64,000 bases of DNA from Nocardia sp. XZ_19_385 (lineage in GTDB: Bacteria; Actinomycetota; Actinomycetes; Mycobacteriales; Mycobacteriaceae), in NCBI RefSeq assembly GCF_015355755.1, contig NZ_JACVEE010000007.1:134700-198699 (forward strand). Reading direction: 5' to 3'. Numbering within the stretch: the stretch's first letter is position 1; every line of letters starts with the position of its first letter. The notes below the pieces were generated by a model. The model searched no databases. It was not told the origin of the DNA and saw only the letters and a list, made by a program, of their open reading frames with translations. The translations under genes and the position numbers were made by a program. Positions 26,897-36,515 of the stretch are shown here, piece by piece.

Positions 26897-29800
26897 TCAT
26901 CGGATCGCCGGTTCAGGCTCGGATAGGTCTTCTGTGCGCAGCAGTGCGGTGATGCGTCCTGCGATAGCGTCGATGCTGGGTGCACTGGTCAGTTCCAGGA
27001 CCGGAATCACACATCCGAGCCGGCTTCTGATGAGAGCGGCGAATTCCGAAGCCATGAGCGATTCGACGCCCAGTTGGTCGAGTTTGCGGGTCGTATCGAT
27101 CTGCTCCGGGGTCGAATTCATGACTTTGGCCAGCAAGTCGAGGAGGATGCCGTCCACGTGCGAGCGCGCCTGCTCAGGTGAGAGGCTCGACAGGTCGTCT
27201 ATGACATCGGTACGTGAGCGCGACCGGACCTCATCGATGAGGTGCGCGGTGCGTGGCGCGCGCAGCGACGGTCTATTCAATGATAGTTCCGGCCACGGGG
27301 TGTTGGAAACACAGACGACGCCGATGTGGGGGTCTGCTAGCACCTCGATCGTCGCTTGGATGACCTGGGCGACCTGCAGTCCGCCGAGTCCGATGCGGGC
27401 GAGTTGGTCGGCGAGCTTGGTTCGTTCGACGAAACCGGCGTCGACAACGGGTCCCAGCTGGATGGCCTGGCCTGGCAGGCCTGCCGCCCGCCGACTCCGG
27501 ACGAGGGCCTCCATGGCGATATTGGCTCCGACATAGGGGGCCTGTAAGGAATTGCCGACCAGCGCGGCCACCGAAGAGTAAACCAGGAAGAATTCGAGAT
27601 CGAGGGAACGGGTCAGCTCATCGAGTATCGCGGAGGCTTGCAGCTTGGGGGCGAGAACGGCTCGCAGCCGATCGGTGGACAGCTCTGCGAGAGGCGCGTC
27701 ATCCAAGACCATCGCAGCATGGATGAGCCCGCCGAGCGGATATCCGCTGTGTTCGATGTCTTCGATCAGGGTGGTCATTGCCTGGAGGTCTGTGGTGTCG
27801 GCGGTGTGGATTCGAACCTCGACACCGCGTCCGGTGAGTTCGTCGCGAACCGATGCAGCTTCGGGTGCGTGTTTTCCGCGTCTGCTGACCAGGCGGATAT
27901 GGCGTGCGCCGTGGTCGGCGAGAGCGATCGCCGAGCGGGCGCCGATTCCGCTCAACCCGCCTGTGATCAAGTAGGTTCGGTCACCGCGGAGCTTGAGTGA
28001 GCGTTGTGCGGGGTGGATGGTGGGTGCCTCGTCGAGGCTGATGACGACTTTGCCGATATGGCGTGAGTGTTGCAGGAGTTTGAAGCCGCTGGTGACTTCT
28101 CGTGCGGGGAGCAGATGGTAGGGCAGGGGACGGTAGCGTCCGGCGTTGATGCCATCCGACAGCAGGGTGCGGAGCCGTTCGGTCACGGCGGGGGATTCGA
28201 GTGCGGCGTGGAGCTCGACGCTGGCGAAGGTGATGTTGTGCTTGAACGCGACCAGTGGTATCGGGTTGTCGGCGAGGATGTCTCGCTTGCCGATCTCGAT
28301 GAAGCGGCCGTGTGGTTTGAGCAGTTCGAGGCTGCGGACCAGGCTTTCGCCGGCGAGCGAGTTGAGTACCACATCGACTCCCGCACCGTTGGTGCAGGCC
28401 CGCACATCATGGTCGAACGTGTTTCCGCGGGAGTCGAATACGTGCTCAATGCCGAGCGCGTGGAGCATGTCGCGCTTGGCGGGTGTGCCGGCTGTCGCGA
28501 TGACGGTTGCCCCGAGGTGGTCTGCGACCTGCAGTGCGGCGAGTCCGACTCCGCCGGCCGCGCCGTGGATCAGAACTGTTTCTCCTGAGGAGAGTCGGGC
28601 GATGTGTTGAAGGCTTTGCAACACGGTGAGGAACACGACCGGGATGGTCGCTGCCGCGTGGAATGTCATTCCGTCGGGTAGCGGGATCGCGCGCTCGGCG
28701 AACGCGAGTGTGTGGGAGGCGAGGCTGTTGTCGGCGGGGGCCATGACGCGGTCACCGATGTCGAATCCGCTGACGTCCGGCCCTATCTCGGCGATGATGC
28801 CCGCGCACTCCACTCCCAGCGGGATCGGCCCGCCGGCGGGGTTACGGGGTGCGAACGGTGGGACGTGGCCCATGACGGTCATCACGTCGGCGTAGTTGAG
28901 CGCTGCGGCGCGCACCTCGATGAGTAGTTCGCCGGCTCCGGGGCGCGGGCGCGCGCATTCCCGCCAGGCCAATTCGTAGTTCGGGCCGAAGGTTTGCCCG
29001 GCGAGAACATAGGCGGCTCCGTCCCCTGGCTTTGTTGCGCGCGGCAGCGTCGCCACTCTGGAGACGAAACGACCGCCCTGGGTAATGACTATTTCGTCTT
29101 CTTCCGAACCGTTGATCAACAGCTCGCACAGTGACTCCAGCGCGGTTGCGTCGGTGTCGGAATGCACCAAGCCGACACGGCGCACCGCGATCTCGGGACG
29201 CTCGTTGGCCAGGGTCCGCGCCGCGCCCCACAGGGCGGCCGCGGGCCCGGCAACCGGTGGCACGGCAACCGGCTCTTGGTGTCGGGTGTGGACCACGATC
29301 CATAGTGTCGGGCGTTCGGATTGTGAGCTGTCGAGCGCGGAGGCGGCCTCGTGCAGGCGGGTGCAGTATTGGGCAGCTGTTTGCGCCAGGTCCGATAGTG
29401 GCACCGGGGCGTCACCGTCGACGACGAGCACGAGGTCACTCCACTCGGCGCCCGATTGCTCGCTACTCGGGAATTCGTCAGTGCCCGTTAGACGGTGGAT
29501 GGCGCGCGGAAGCCGGGTTTCGAGGCTATCGGCAATAGCCGAGCCGAAGTCGTTGGAGGGTGCGCCGGGCTTACCGGCGCGGGCGAGCAGCCACCGTCGA
29601 GTTTCACCGGTATCAGCGATGGTTCGCGCACCATCGCCCTCGGGATGCACCGCTGTGGCCTGCGGCGCTCGGGTGGCGACCATCACGGTGAAGTCGCTGC
29701 GGGCGGGTTCTTCGCTGTCGCCGTAGTGGACGATGTCGCGGTAGCCGCAGTCGGTGAGTACTTGCGTCCATTGCGGACGGCTGAGCAGCGGGCCATTCGT

Positions 29801-32800
29801 GCGCAGGTCGGTGTCCTGGAAGCCCCAGAGCGAGGTGAGCCACCCGAAGATGGGGATCAGCATGATAGGACTGGTTTCCTCAAGCACCAGAACCTGGCCA
29901 CCCTCGGCCAGCAGCCACGCGATTCGCTCCAAGCTCGCCCGGATGTCACTGGTCGCGTGCAGGACATCGAAAGCTACGACGAGGTCGAATGATTGCGCTG
30001 TCAGGCCTTGGTCGGCCGGATCGGAATTCAGGTCCAGGGTCTGGTAGTGGATGAAGTCGACATCCTTGAATCGGTTTTTCGCGGTGGAGAAGAAGCCTTG
30101 CGAGAGGTCGGTGTACCAGTAGACGGTCTGCTCAGCGGGGAGCTCTGCCAGCAGAGCCGCGGTGACGGCGCCGGTTCCGGCGCCCACCTCGAGGATGCGC
30201 AGTGGCCGGTCGGCCGGCCAGCCCGCCACCGCGCGCCGGACCAAGGCCCGGGCATGATCGAACTGGTAGTCGACGTAGGAGCATTCGTAGGTAACGGGCC
30301 CGAGAGGTTCCGGGCTTGTCACGATCAGCTCGGTGGCGTCCACCGTTCCGCGCAGCAGTCCTGGCAATTGGGAGCCGAGCGTCCTGAATGCTTGCAAGAC
30401 CGGTGCGTCACCGGGAACATCGCCGAGGGCGGCGGCGAAAACCGCTGACAGTTGCGGGCTTTCGCGCGATTGCCATCCAGAATCCGGACTTCGAGACAGC
30501 GTGCCGTGCTCGACGGCGACGGCCAGCAGAATCTCGAGGGCGCGCAGGTGATGGTCGAGGATACCGAGGGCGCGCAGGTCGGCCAGGGTGAACGTCGCCG
30601 CGCCCGGCAGCAGCTCTGCCACAGCAGCGGCAGCGAGGTGTGCTGTCAGCCTTGTCAAATGGGGTCGAAGCCGCAGATAGCGGGTGCGTGAGGCCGCTAC
30701 CAATTCCCGTACCGCCGGGGCCGCTTCGGTGCTGGGTCGGGCCAACTCGGTAGGCCGTATCGGCCCATCGGGCAGTAGGTCCGGCCGGAACTTTTCGGTC
30801 AGGCGCGCCACGGTGTCGACAGCGCCGTCGAAGCGCCGGACCACCAAGCCCTGTACTTGCAGGCAGACACGCCCGCTGGAATCGGCCACGGCGAGGTTCA
30901 TCGTGGCTTCGAGCCCGTGCAGCGACAGTCCCCAAGCGTGGATGTATCCGGAATCGGGTACCGGACGCCATGACCGCACGGTCTCGATGCTGAGCGGCAG
31001 ATAGGCCACCGTGTCTTCGATGGCCCGGGCCACCAGGACGACCGCCACCTGAAAGGCGCCATCGAGAACGGTGGGGTGAACCTGGTGGCCGCCTGCGGCG
31101 GAAAGCCCGGCCCGGAACTGGGCCAACGTCTCGTCGTTTCCTGCCCGGATGTCCTCGAGAGGCTGGAAGTCGGGACCGTAGGAGAGTCCGATCCGCTCGC
31201 AGAATTCGTAGTGCCGGCTGGTGGGTATGCGATCAGGTGACCGTTGCAGCAGCCGGGGGAGATCCAGCTGCGGTGTGTCCTGGTCGGTCAGCGACCGCAC
31301 ACGACACGCCACATGCGCTGTCCAGGTCCTCTGATCGCCGGTCCGGCTCGCGATCGTCAACCGGCCGTCTCGGTCCGAAATCCGTGTGCTCAGCAGCACG
31401 ATGCCCGCCGATTCCTCGCCGGGCAAGGTCAGTGGCGATTCGATGGTGAAGGTTTTGATTTCGGCGGGGGTGCCCCATTTCTCGCGTGTGGCGGACAGGG
31501 CGATGTCGACGAACGCCGCGGCGGGCATGACGGCGGCTCCAGCGACACGGTGCTGGTCCAGCCATTCCAGTCCCGGCGCATCCATCGATTGCCGCCACAG
31601 CGCATCCGCCGCCGCTAAACGTTTGCCCAACAATGGATTTCCGACCGCCAGGCCCGCTACGTCCGAGGCGCCGTCGGTCGACCACCAATCCGCGGAACCG
31701 TGCCAATGCTCGGTTCGCTGCCATGGATAAGCGGGCAGATCGCAAACTCGGTGCTCGTGTTCGGCGGCGAAGTAGTGCCCCATGTCGACTCGGCCGTCGC
31801 CGGCGAGAACTTCGGCGATGGTGGCATCCAAGGAGGCAGCCTCGGCACTGTCGCGTCGCATGCTCGCAATGACAGAAACCGGTCCGAGGTCGGCACAGGT
31901 CTGGCGTAGATAGCTGCTCAATACGGGGTGCGGGCCGATCTCGACCAGAAAGGTGCAACCGCTGTCTCGGAACATCCGCGTCGTCGCTTCGGAGAACTGG
32001 ACGGGCTCACGCATGTTGCGCCACCAGTATTCGGCGTCGAGCCGCGCGCCGGCGAGTGCGGTACCGGTGACCGTGGAGTAGAACGCGTTGCTCGGGTCTG
32101 TCGGTCCGATGTCGGACAACTCGCTGATGAAGCTATCTCGAAGGCTGTCCATTGCCGGAGAATGAAACGCATACGCTAGGTCCAGGTCGCGGAAGAATAT
32201 GCCTCGCTCGGTAAGGGTTTCGCCCCATCGGGTGAGGATCTTCTCCGCGCCGGCCACGGTGACACTGGTGGGGGAGTTCGTGGCGGTGATGTGGAGGTTT
32301 CCCGCGTACGGGGGCGCCTCCAATTCCTGTGTGGCTTCGGCGATGCCCAGTCCGACCGCGGCCATGCGTCCGGCTCCGATCGTTGTGCCTTGCAGTCGGC
32401 TGCGGGTGTAGGTGATCCGACATGCCGTGACCAGATCCAGAGCGCCGGCGCAGTACGCGGCGGCTACTTCTCCCACGCTGTGGCCGCAGACAGCGGTGGC
32501 GCGCAGGCCGCGTGCAGCCAGAGCGGCCACCAATGCGACTTGGACTGCGAACAGAAGTGGCTGCGCGACTTCGGTTTTCGTCCAGCGTTCCGGATCCGGG
32601 CGGGTCAGCTCCGAGCGGATCGACCAGCCCAGCAACGGCCGCATAGTCTCATCGATCCGATCGATTTCGGCGGCGAAGACATCGTCTTGCGCGAGGAGTG
32701 CGGCGCCCATGCCGGGCCAGGGGGAGCCGTTGCCAGCGAAAACGAATCCGATGTTCCCGGCAGTCGCACCGACTGCGGATGCGGCTGCTGGCGCGGGGTC

Positions 32801-34366
32801 ACCGCCGGAAAGAAGGCGAAGCTGGGATGCAGCCTGGCTTCCGTTGTGGGCGAGGACGACGTGGCGATGAGAGTGACGTGCCCGGCGCCATGAGGTATGG
32901 GCGGCGTCGGCGAATCCGTGATCAGTCGTGTCGAGGAGATGGTCGGCCATTCGTTGAGCGGCGGTGTGCAGCGCTTGTGCCGAGCGGGCGGTGACCAGCA
33001 CCGGCTTGGGCGAACTGCGGTGACCATTGGTAATTGGGTTTGCCGACAGCGTCGGGGGCGAGGCCAGAACGACGTGGGCATTGGCGCCACCGAACCCGAA
33101 GGAGTTAACTCCCACGACATGTCGATCGCTCTCGGGTAGTCGACATTCTTCGGTGACGGGTCTGAGCCCAAGACCGGTGAAATTGATGCCTTCGCTCGGG
33201 GGTAGCGAGTGCAACGTTGCCGGGATCCGGCGTTCACGCAAGACCAGCAGCGCTTTACACATCCCGGCGACACCGGCCGCGGACTCGAGATGGCCCAGGT
33301 TCGACTTCACTGATCCGATCGGCAGCGGCTCGCCCGTACGTGTCCGGCCGATAACCTCACCGAGCGCGGCGCACTCGACCGGGTCGCCGGCTTTGGTTCC
33401 GGTTCCGTGTGCTTCCACGTAGGCGACCTCCTCGGGTTCCACCTCTGCGGCGGCGTAGGCAAGGCGCAGCATCTCGGCTTGGCCTTGCTCACCGGGCATC
33501 GCCAATCCCGCGGTGTGCCCGTCACAGGTCACGGCACTGCCCAGAATCACGCCGTGAATACGATCGCCCTCGACCAGTGCGGCAGTCAGGGGTTTCAGTA
33601 CGAACATTCCCACCCCCTCGGCCCGGACGAACCCATCGGCCAGAGCGGAGAAGGGATGACAGCGTCCGGTCGGTGAGAGCATCGATGCCTGCGAAGCCGC
33701 CACGAAGGTCATAGGCCCGATCAGGAGGTTGACACCGCCGGCGAGAGCGAGACGAGATCGCCCGGATCGCAGCACTTCGCACGCCTCATGGATGGCGGTC
33801 AAACTTGACGAGCATGCTGTGTCGAGAGCCATCGACGGGCCACGGAGATCGAAAAAGTAGGACAAGCGGTTCGCAGAATTATTCAAGGCACCGCCAGCGA
33901 GATTGAAGGCGTTCGATGTCCGCGGATGGCGGAACTGGAGATCGCCGTAGTCGCGATTGGAGATCCCTACATACACCGCGGTATCGCTTCCGGTCAGCGT
34001 CGTGGGATCGATGGCGGCGTCGTCGAATGCCTCGGCTGCGCATTCGAGTAGCAGCCGGTGCTGGGGATCGACACGTGATGCTTCTTTGGGTGACAGTCCG
34101 AAATATTCTGCGTCGAAGTTCGAGATATCATCCAGGAATCCGCCGGATACGGTGTAGGTCTTTCCTGGTCGGATGTCTCCGGCGCTGAAGAACTCAGCGT
34201 GATCGAACCGGTCCGGGGGAGCCGTGGTCACGAGGTCTCGGCCTTGTGACAGGGCTAACCAGAGGTCGTCGAGATTCGCGATCCCACCGGGCAGGCGACA
34301 TCCGACACCGACGACCGCGATGGCCTGATTCGGGTATTCAGGCGGCTCGCTGGATTTCGCTACCAC
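26897..34366 (-). CDS. Highly reducing type I PKS, KS-AT-DH-MT-ER-KR-ACP
   Basis: 2489 residues from GTG 34366, preferred because AAGGAG precedes it; GTG 34402 would add 12 residues without a ribosome site. KS ~15-440: Cys185 in DTACSSS, His320, His359. AT: Ser630 in GHSVGE, with the YAFH motif at 732-735 mixing malonyl- and methylmalonyl-type residues. DH: His939 in HRVAGAAVMP and Asp1102. C-methyltransferase: LEVGAGTGAVT near 1392. ER: HGAAGGVGLAA at 1934. KR: TGGLSGIG at 2135 and Tyr2278. ACP: Ser2436 in LGVESL. There is no TE; the next gene is a stand-alone thioesterase. The C-MeT between DH and ER is the domain order of fungal highly reducing iterative PKSs and is uncommon in bacteria. 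Confidence 0.92.
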   Translation of the reverse strand: MVAKSSEPPEYPNQAIAVVGVGCRLPGGIANLDDLWLALSQGRDLVTTAPPDRFDHAEFFSAGDIRPGKTYTVSGGFLDDISNFDAEYFGLSPKEASRVDPQHRLLLECAAEAFDDAAIDPTTLTGSDTAVYVGISNRDYGDLQFRHPRTSNAFNLAGGALNNSANRLSYFFDLRGPSMALDTACSSSLTAIHEACEVLRSGRSRLALAGGVNLLIGPMTFVAASQASMLSPTGRCHPFSALADGFVRAEGVGMFVLKPLTAALVEGDRIHGVILGSAVTCDGHTAGLAMPGEQGQAEMLRLAYAAAEVEPEEVAYVEAHGTGTKAGDPVECAALGEVIGRTRTGEPLPIGSVKSNLGHLESAAGVAGMCKALLVLRERRIPATLHSLPPSEGINFTGLGLRPVTEECRLPESDRHVVGVNSFGFGGANAHVVLASPPTLSANPITNGHRSSPKPVLVTARSAQALHTAAQRMADHLLDTTDHGFADAAHTSWRRARHSHRHVVLAHNGSQAASQLRLLSGGDPAPAAASAVGATAGNIGFVFAGNGSPWPGMGAALLAQDDVFAAEIDRIDETMRPLLGWSIRSELTRPDPERWTKTEVAQPLLFAVQVALVAALAARGLRATAVCGHSVGEVAAAYCAGALDLVTACRITYTRSRLQGTTIGAGRMAAVGLGIAEATQELEAPPYAGNLHITATNSPTSVTVAGAEKILTRWGETLTERGIFFRDLDLAYAFHSPAMDSLRDSFISELSDIGPTDPSNAFYSTVTGTALAGARLDAEYWWRNMREPVQFSEATTRMFRDSGCTFLVEIGPHPVLSSYLRQTCADLGPVSVIASMRRDSAEAASLDATIAEVLAGDGRVDMGHYFAAEHEHRVCDLPAYPWQRTEHWHGSADWWSTDGASDVAGLAVGNPLLGKRLAAADALWRQSMDAPGLEWLDQHRVAGAAVMPAAAFVDIALSATREKWGTPAEIKTFTIESPLTLPGEESAGIVLLSTRISDRDGRLTIASRTGDQRTWTAHVACRVRSLTDQDTPQLDLPRLLQRSPDRIPTSRHYEFCERIGLSYGPDFQPLEDIRAGNDETLAQFRAGLSAAGGHQVHPTVLDGAFQVAVVLVARAIEDTVAYLPLSIETVRSWRPVPDSGYIHAWGLSLHGLEATMNLAVADSSGRVCLQVQGLVVRRFDGAVDTVARLTEKFRPDLLPDGPIRPTELARPSTEAAPAVRELVAASRTRYLRLRPHLTRLTAHLAAAAVAELLPGAATFTLADLRALGILDHHLRALEILLAVAVEHGTLSRSPDSGWQSRESPQLSAVFAAALGDVPGDAPVLQAFRTLGSQLPGLLRGTVDATELIVTSPEPLGPVTYECSYVDYQFDHARALVRRAVAGWPADRPLRILEVGAGTGAVTAALLAELPAEQTVYWYTDLSQGFFSTAKNRFKDVDFIHYQTLDLNSDPADQGLTAQSFDLVVAFDVLHATSDIRASLERIAWLLAEGGQVLVLEETSPIMLIPIFGWLTSLWGFQDTDLRTNGPLLSRPQWTQVLTDCGYRDIVHYGDSEEPARSDFTVMVATRAPQATAVHPEGDGARTIADTGETRRWLLARAGKPGAPSNDFGSAIADSLETRLPRAIHRLTGTDEFPSSEQSGAEWSDLVLVVDGDAPVPLSDLAQTAAQYCTRLHEAASALDSSQSERPTLWIVVHTRHQEPVAVPPVAGPAAALWGAARTLANERPEIAVRRVGLVHSDTDATALESLCELLINGSEEDEIVITQGGRFVSRVATLPRATKPGDGAAYVLAGQTFGPNYELAWRECARPRPGAGELLIEVRAAALNYADVMTVMGHVPPFAPRNPAGGPIPLGVECAGIIAEIGPDVSGFDIGDRVMAPADNSLASHTLAFAERAIPLPDGMTFHAAATIPVVFLTVLQSLQHIARLSSGETVLIHGAAGGVGLAALQVADHLGATVIATAGTPAKRDMLHALGIEHVFDSRGNTFDHDVRACTNGAGVDVVLNSLAGESLVRSLELLKPHGRFIEIGKRDILADNPIPLVAFKHNITFASVELHAALESPAVTERLRTLLSDGINAGRYRPLPYHLLPAREVTSGFKLLQHSRHIGKVVISLDEAPTIHPAQRSLKLRGDRTYLITGGLSGIGARSAIALADHGARHIRLVSRRGKHAPEAASVRDELTGRGVEVRIHTADTTDLQAMTTLIEDIEHSGYPLGGLIHAAMVLDDAPLAELSTDRLRAVLAPKLQASAILDELTRSLDLEFFLVYSSVAALVGNSLQAPYVGANIAMEALVRSRRAAGLPGQAIQLGPVVDAGFVERTKLADQLARIGLGGLQVAQVIQATIEVLADPHIGVVCVSNTPWPELSLNRPSLRAPRTAHLIDEVRSRSRTDVIDDLSSLSPEQARSHVDGILLDLLAKVMNSTPEQIDTTRKLDQLGVESLMASEFAALIRSRLGCVIPVLELTSAPSIDAIAGRITALLRTEDLSEPEPAIR

Positions 34367-34506
34367 AACTGCTCCTTCTGCGGGTATTCCTAGCTGCTTC
34401 ACCGGTCGAGGTTGTGAGTCGAGGTGTGTGGCCCGTGCGCGGCAAAGACGAATCCGTGCGCATAGCGACGAAGGATTGTGCGGCTATGTCCGACGGCATT
34501 GAACAG

Positions 34507-35319
34507 CTATGCGGGCCGATATCCCCACACGGCGATCAAGGCCCCCGCGATGTCCACGAAATCGGGATCAGTAAATCGGCGCAGGGGTGCCTCGACGATC
34601 GCGGCCAGCTCGGGGTCCGGTTCGGTGAGCGAAGCACTCACCTGAAGAAATGACGCTCGAATAAAATCCTCGGTGGCCGACCCGTTGCCGACGATCAGTG
34701 GCAGCACTTGCATGTCGATCGACTCGTATCCGCTGCGGTGTAGCAAGCCCGGAAGGTGTCGCGCCCAGCGGAGATCGGTACCAATGCTGCGGTCGAAGGC
34801 GACCTGCACAGCGCCTACGGCGGCGGCCAGTTCGGGATTCGGTGCAGATTCTCCGATGCTGATGTCGCTGTCCTCGATACACAAAACGCCCCCGGGCTTG
34901 AGCCAGTGCCAGGCTCGGGTGAGGATAGCGTCGCGCTGGGGGATGTGACCTAAAACGGCACGAGCATGAATCACGTCGAATGTGTTGTCGGGGAATCCCT
35001 CGGTGCGGATGTCGTGAGTAATAGCCCGCACCCCAGGGTGCTCGGTAAGGTAACGAATATCCAAGTCCGTCGCAACCACAGTGTTGCCGTCATCGCGTCC
35101 TGCTATCCATTCGGCTATCGTTCCCGTACCCGCGCCAATCTCCAGGAAGTCGATAGGGGTGTGAGTTATCGCCGCATTCAAACATCGTGTGCTGAACGAG
35201 TCTACAGCGCGTTCCAGCGCTCGCAGCCTGATTAGTTCGTCGCCCTCATGCCTGAGCATACTCACGCCATATTCCTGGCTATCGCTTCGGGGGCCGATCC
35301 CAGTTGTCAATATGATCAT
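34507..35319 (-). CDS. Class I SAM-dependent methyltransferase
   Basis: 270 residues. The SAM motif I is FLEIGAGTGTIAEW; further Rossmann elements are VVATDLDIRYL, then FDVIHARAVLGHIP and LKPGGVLCIEDSD. It resembles the Methyltransf_11/25-type small-molecule methyltransferases found in natural-product clusters. It precedes the highly reducing PKS by about 140 bases on the same strand and is the first gene of this minus-strand block. O- or N-methylation of the polyketide is the likely role (inference). A GAGGGGAG stands directly before the ATG, giving a tight spacing; a slightly later TTG is an alternative start. Confidence 0.82.
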   Translation of the reverse strand: MIILTTGIGPRSDSQEYGVSMLRHEGDELIRLRALERAVDSFSTRCLNAAITHTPIDFLEIGAGTGTIAEWIAGRDDGNTVVATDLDIRYLTEHPGVRAITHDIRTEGFPDNTFDVIHARAVLGHIPQRDAILTRAWHWLKPGGVLCIEDSDISIGESAPNPELAAAVGAVQVAFDRSIGTDLRWARHLPGLLHRSGYESIDMQVLPLIVGNGSATEDFIRASFLQVSASLTEPDPELAAIVEAPLRRFTDPDFVDIAGALIAVWGYRPA

Positions 35320-35869
35320 CTCCCCTCGTATCCGCCGGCTGATCCGCAGTAGAAGCGGTGGTTTCAGTTTAACCAGAGAGGTAGCGACGAAAACCTCGTT
35401 GGGTCAAAAGTTTAGATGGAACCAGTCGGTTTCTATTGCTGAATGTTGCCTCTCATTGGCAAGATGAAACTTATCGACACCAACCGGTCTGCAGGTTATC
35501 GAGGCATCAACTTAGAATTGGTCGCGGTGGCTACCGCAATTTCGGGTATTTTCTGCGATCGCCTTCGGGTCATATCCGGTGGTTGGCTCGATAATCTCAT
35601 CTCAGTGGAACTCGCATGCCTGATCTAGGTGCGAAATCGGTAAAATACTGGCAACGCCGATATGTCGTTTTCATTTGCAAGAACGTTGGTCAGAGTGACC
35701 CAGAATCGAACGCTCGAGCAACGGTTCTGGCTTCCCTGAAGTAAGTGATCGTGCTGCGTTAGCGGCCTGGGCCACGGCTCCACTCTGTGAAAGACGCTCC
35801 TGCCGACAGGGCTGGGGGACGCCGAGGCGGTTCGCGATTTTGATATCGGGGCGGTCATCCAGACCGTCC
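35320..35869. other. Upstream region of the methyltransferase-PKS block, AT-richer, no gene
   Basis: Base composition drops around 35390-35680, consistent with a promoter for the minus-strand block or with foreign DNA. Short open frames here have no family character. The right part grades into an IS256-family fragment. Confidence 0.45.
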
Positions 35870-36021
35870 AGGCAGGGGCCGGCTGGTTGGCGTTCTTCCG
35901 TGATCTGGTCGTGCGGGGTTTGTCCGGGGTCGAGTTGGTGATCTCGGATGCGCACGCGGGGCTGGTCGCCGCGATTGGGGCGACGTTGCCGGGAGCGTCA
36001 TGGCAGCGGTGTCGCACCGGG
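35870..36021 (+). pseudogene. IS256-family (mutator type) transposase fragment
   Basis: About 50 codons read GAGWLAFFRDLVVRGLSGV, then ELVISDAHAGLVAAIGATLP and WQRCRT. This is the hallmark region around the second catalytic Asp (SDAH) of IS256-family transposases. The frame then turns into unrelated sequence, and the rest of the gene is missing on both sides. Confidence 0.85.
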
Positions 36022-36319
36022 CTTGTGGAACCCGGCAGCCAGCCCGCTGCGCGGCCAGTCTGCCGCTCCCACATGCGGAAAATTACGATCGAAACACCAA
36101 TACGAAGCCGCTCAGGCCAGAACGTCAGCCCTGCGAAAGATCGAGGCTAGAGGTACTTTGCCGATGTTTCGACGGTGCACAACCTATGTTCAAAAGCGGG
36201 TCACTCTAACGGAGGCAGTTTCCGATGGCGCTCAGGAGCGAATGGGGATACCGACCGAAGCGAGTATTAGCGTGGGCTTTCGAACTGGACATCGTTCTCT
36301 GGTGTACCGGTAGTAAGAC

Positions 36320-36515
36320 GAGCAGACCGACGAGTTGCGTCTATTCAGGCGACGCCGACGCAAGCGTGGCCAGGAACTTAGCACTGGCATGGTAAGCCTG
36401 AATTATGTGGGCGTCGGCTCGCGCCAGCGACGCGGACAGATCCACGCCTACTATCCGGCCGATGAGGCGGGGGGTCGCAGTCGGAGCTTGGCGGCCCAGT
36501 GGCAGGCAATGAACT
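36320..36515 (+). repeat. 196-bp direct repeat, copy B (orphan 3' end of a patatin gene)
   Basis: About 96% identical to 8914-9109 and in the same orientation. The minus strand still reads the patatin C-terminus (LIGRIVGVDLSASLARADAH ... SPE, stop), but everything upstream of that is replaced by the IS701-type transposase, whose first ATG begins at the next base, 36516. Confidence 0.92.

Noticed and set aside
8914..36515. Patatin 3'-end repeat as an attachment site of an integrative element
   Set aside because: In a typical 3'-end integration the displaced fragment lies downstream of the gene's 3' end. Here it lies on the 5' side, there is no integrase gene, and 196 bp is long for an att core. 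Simple direct repeats explain it better.
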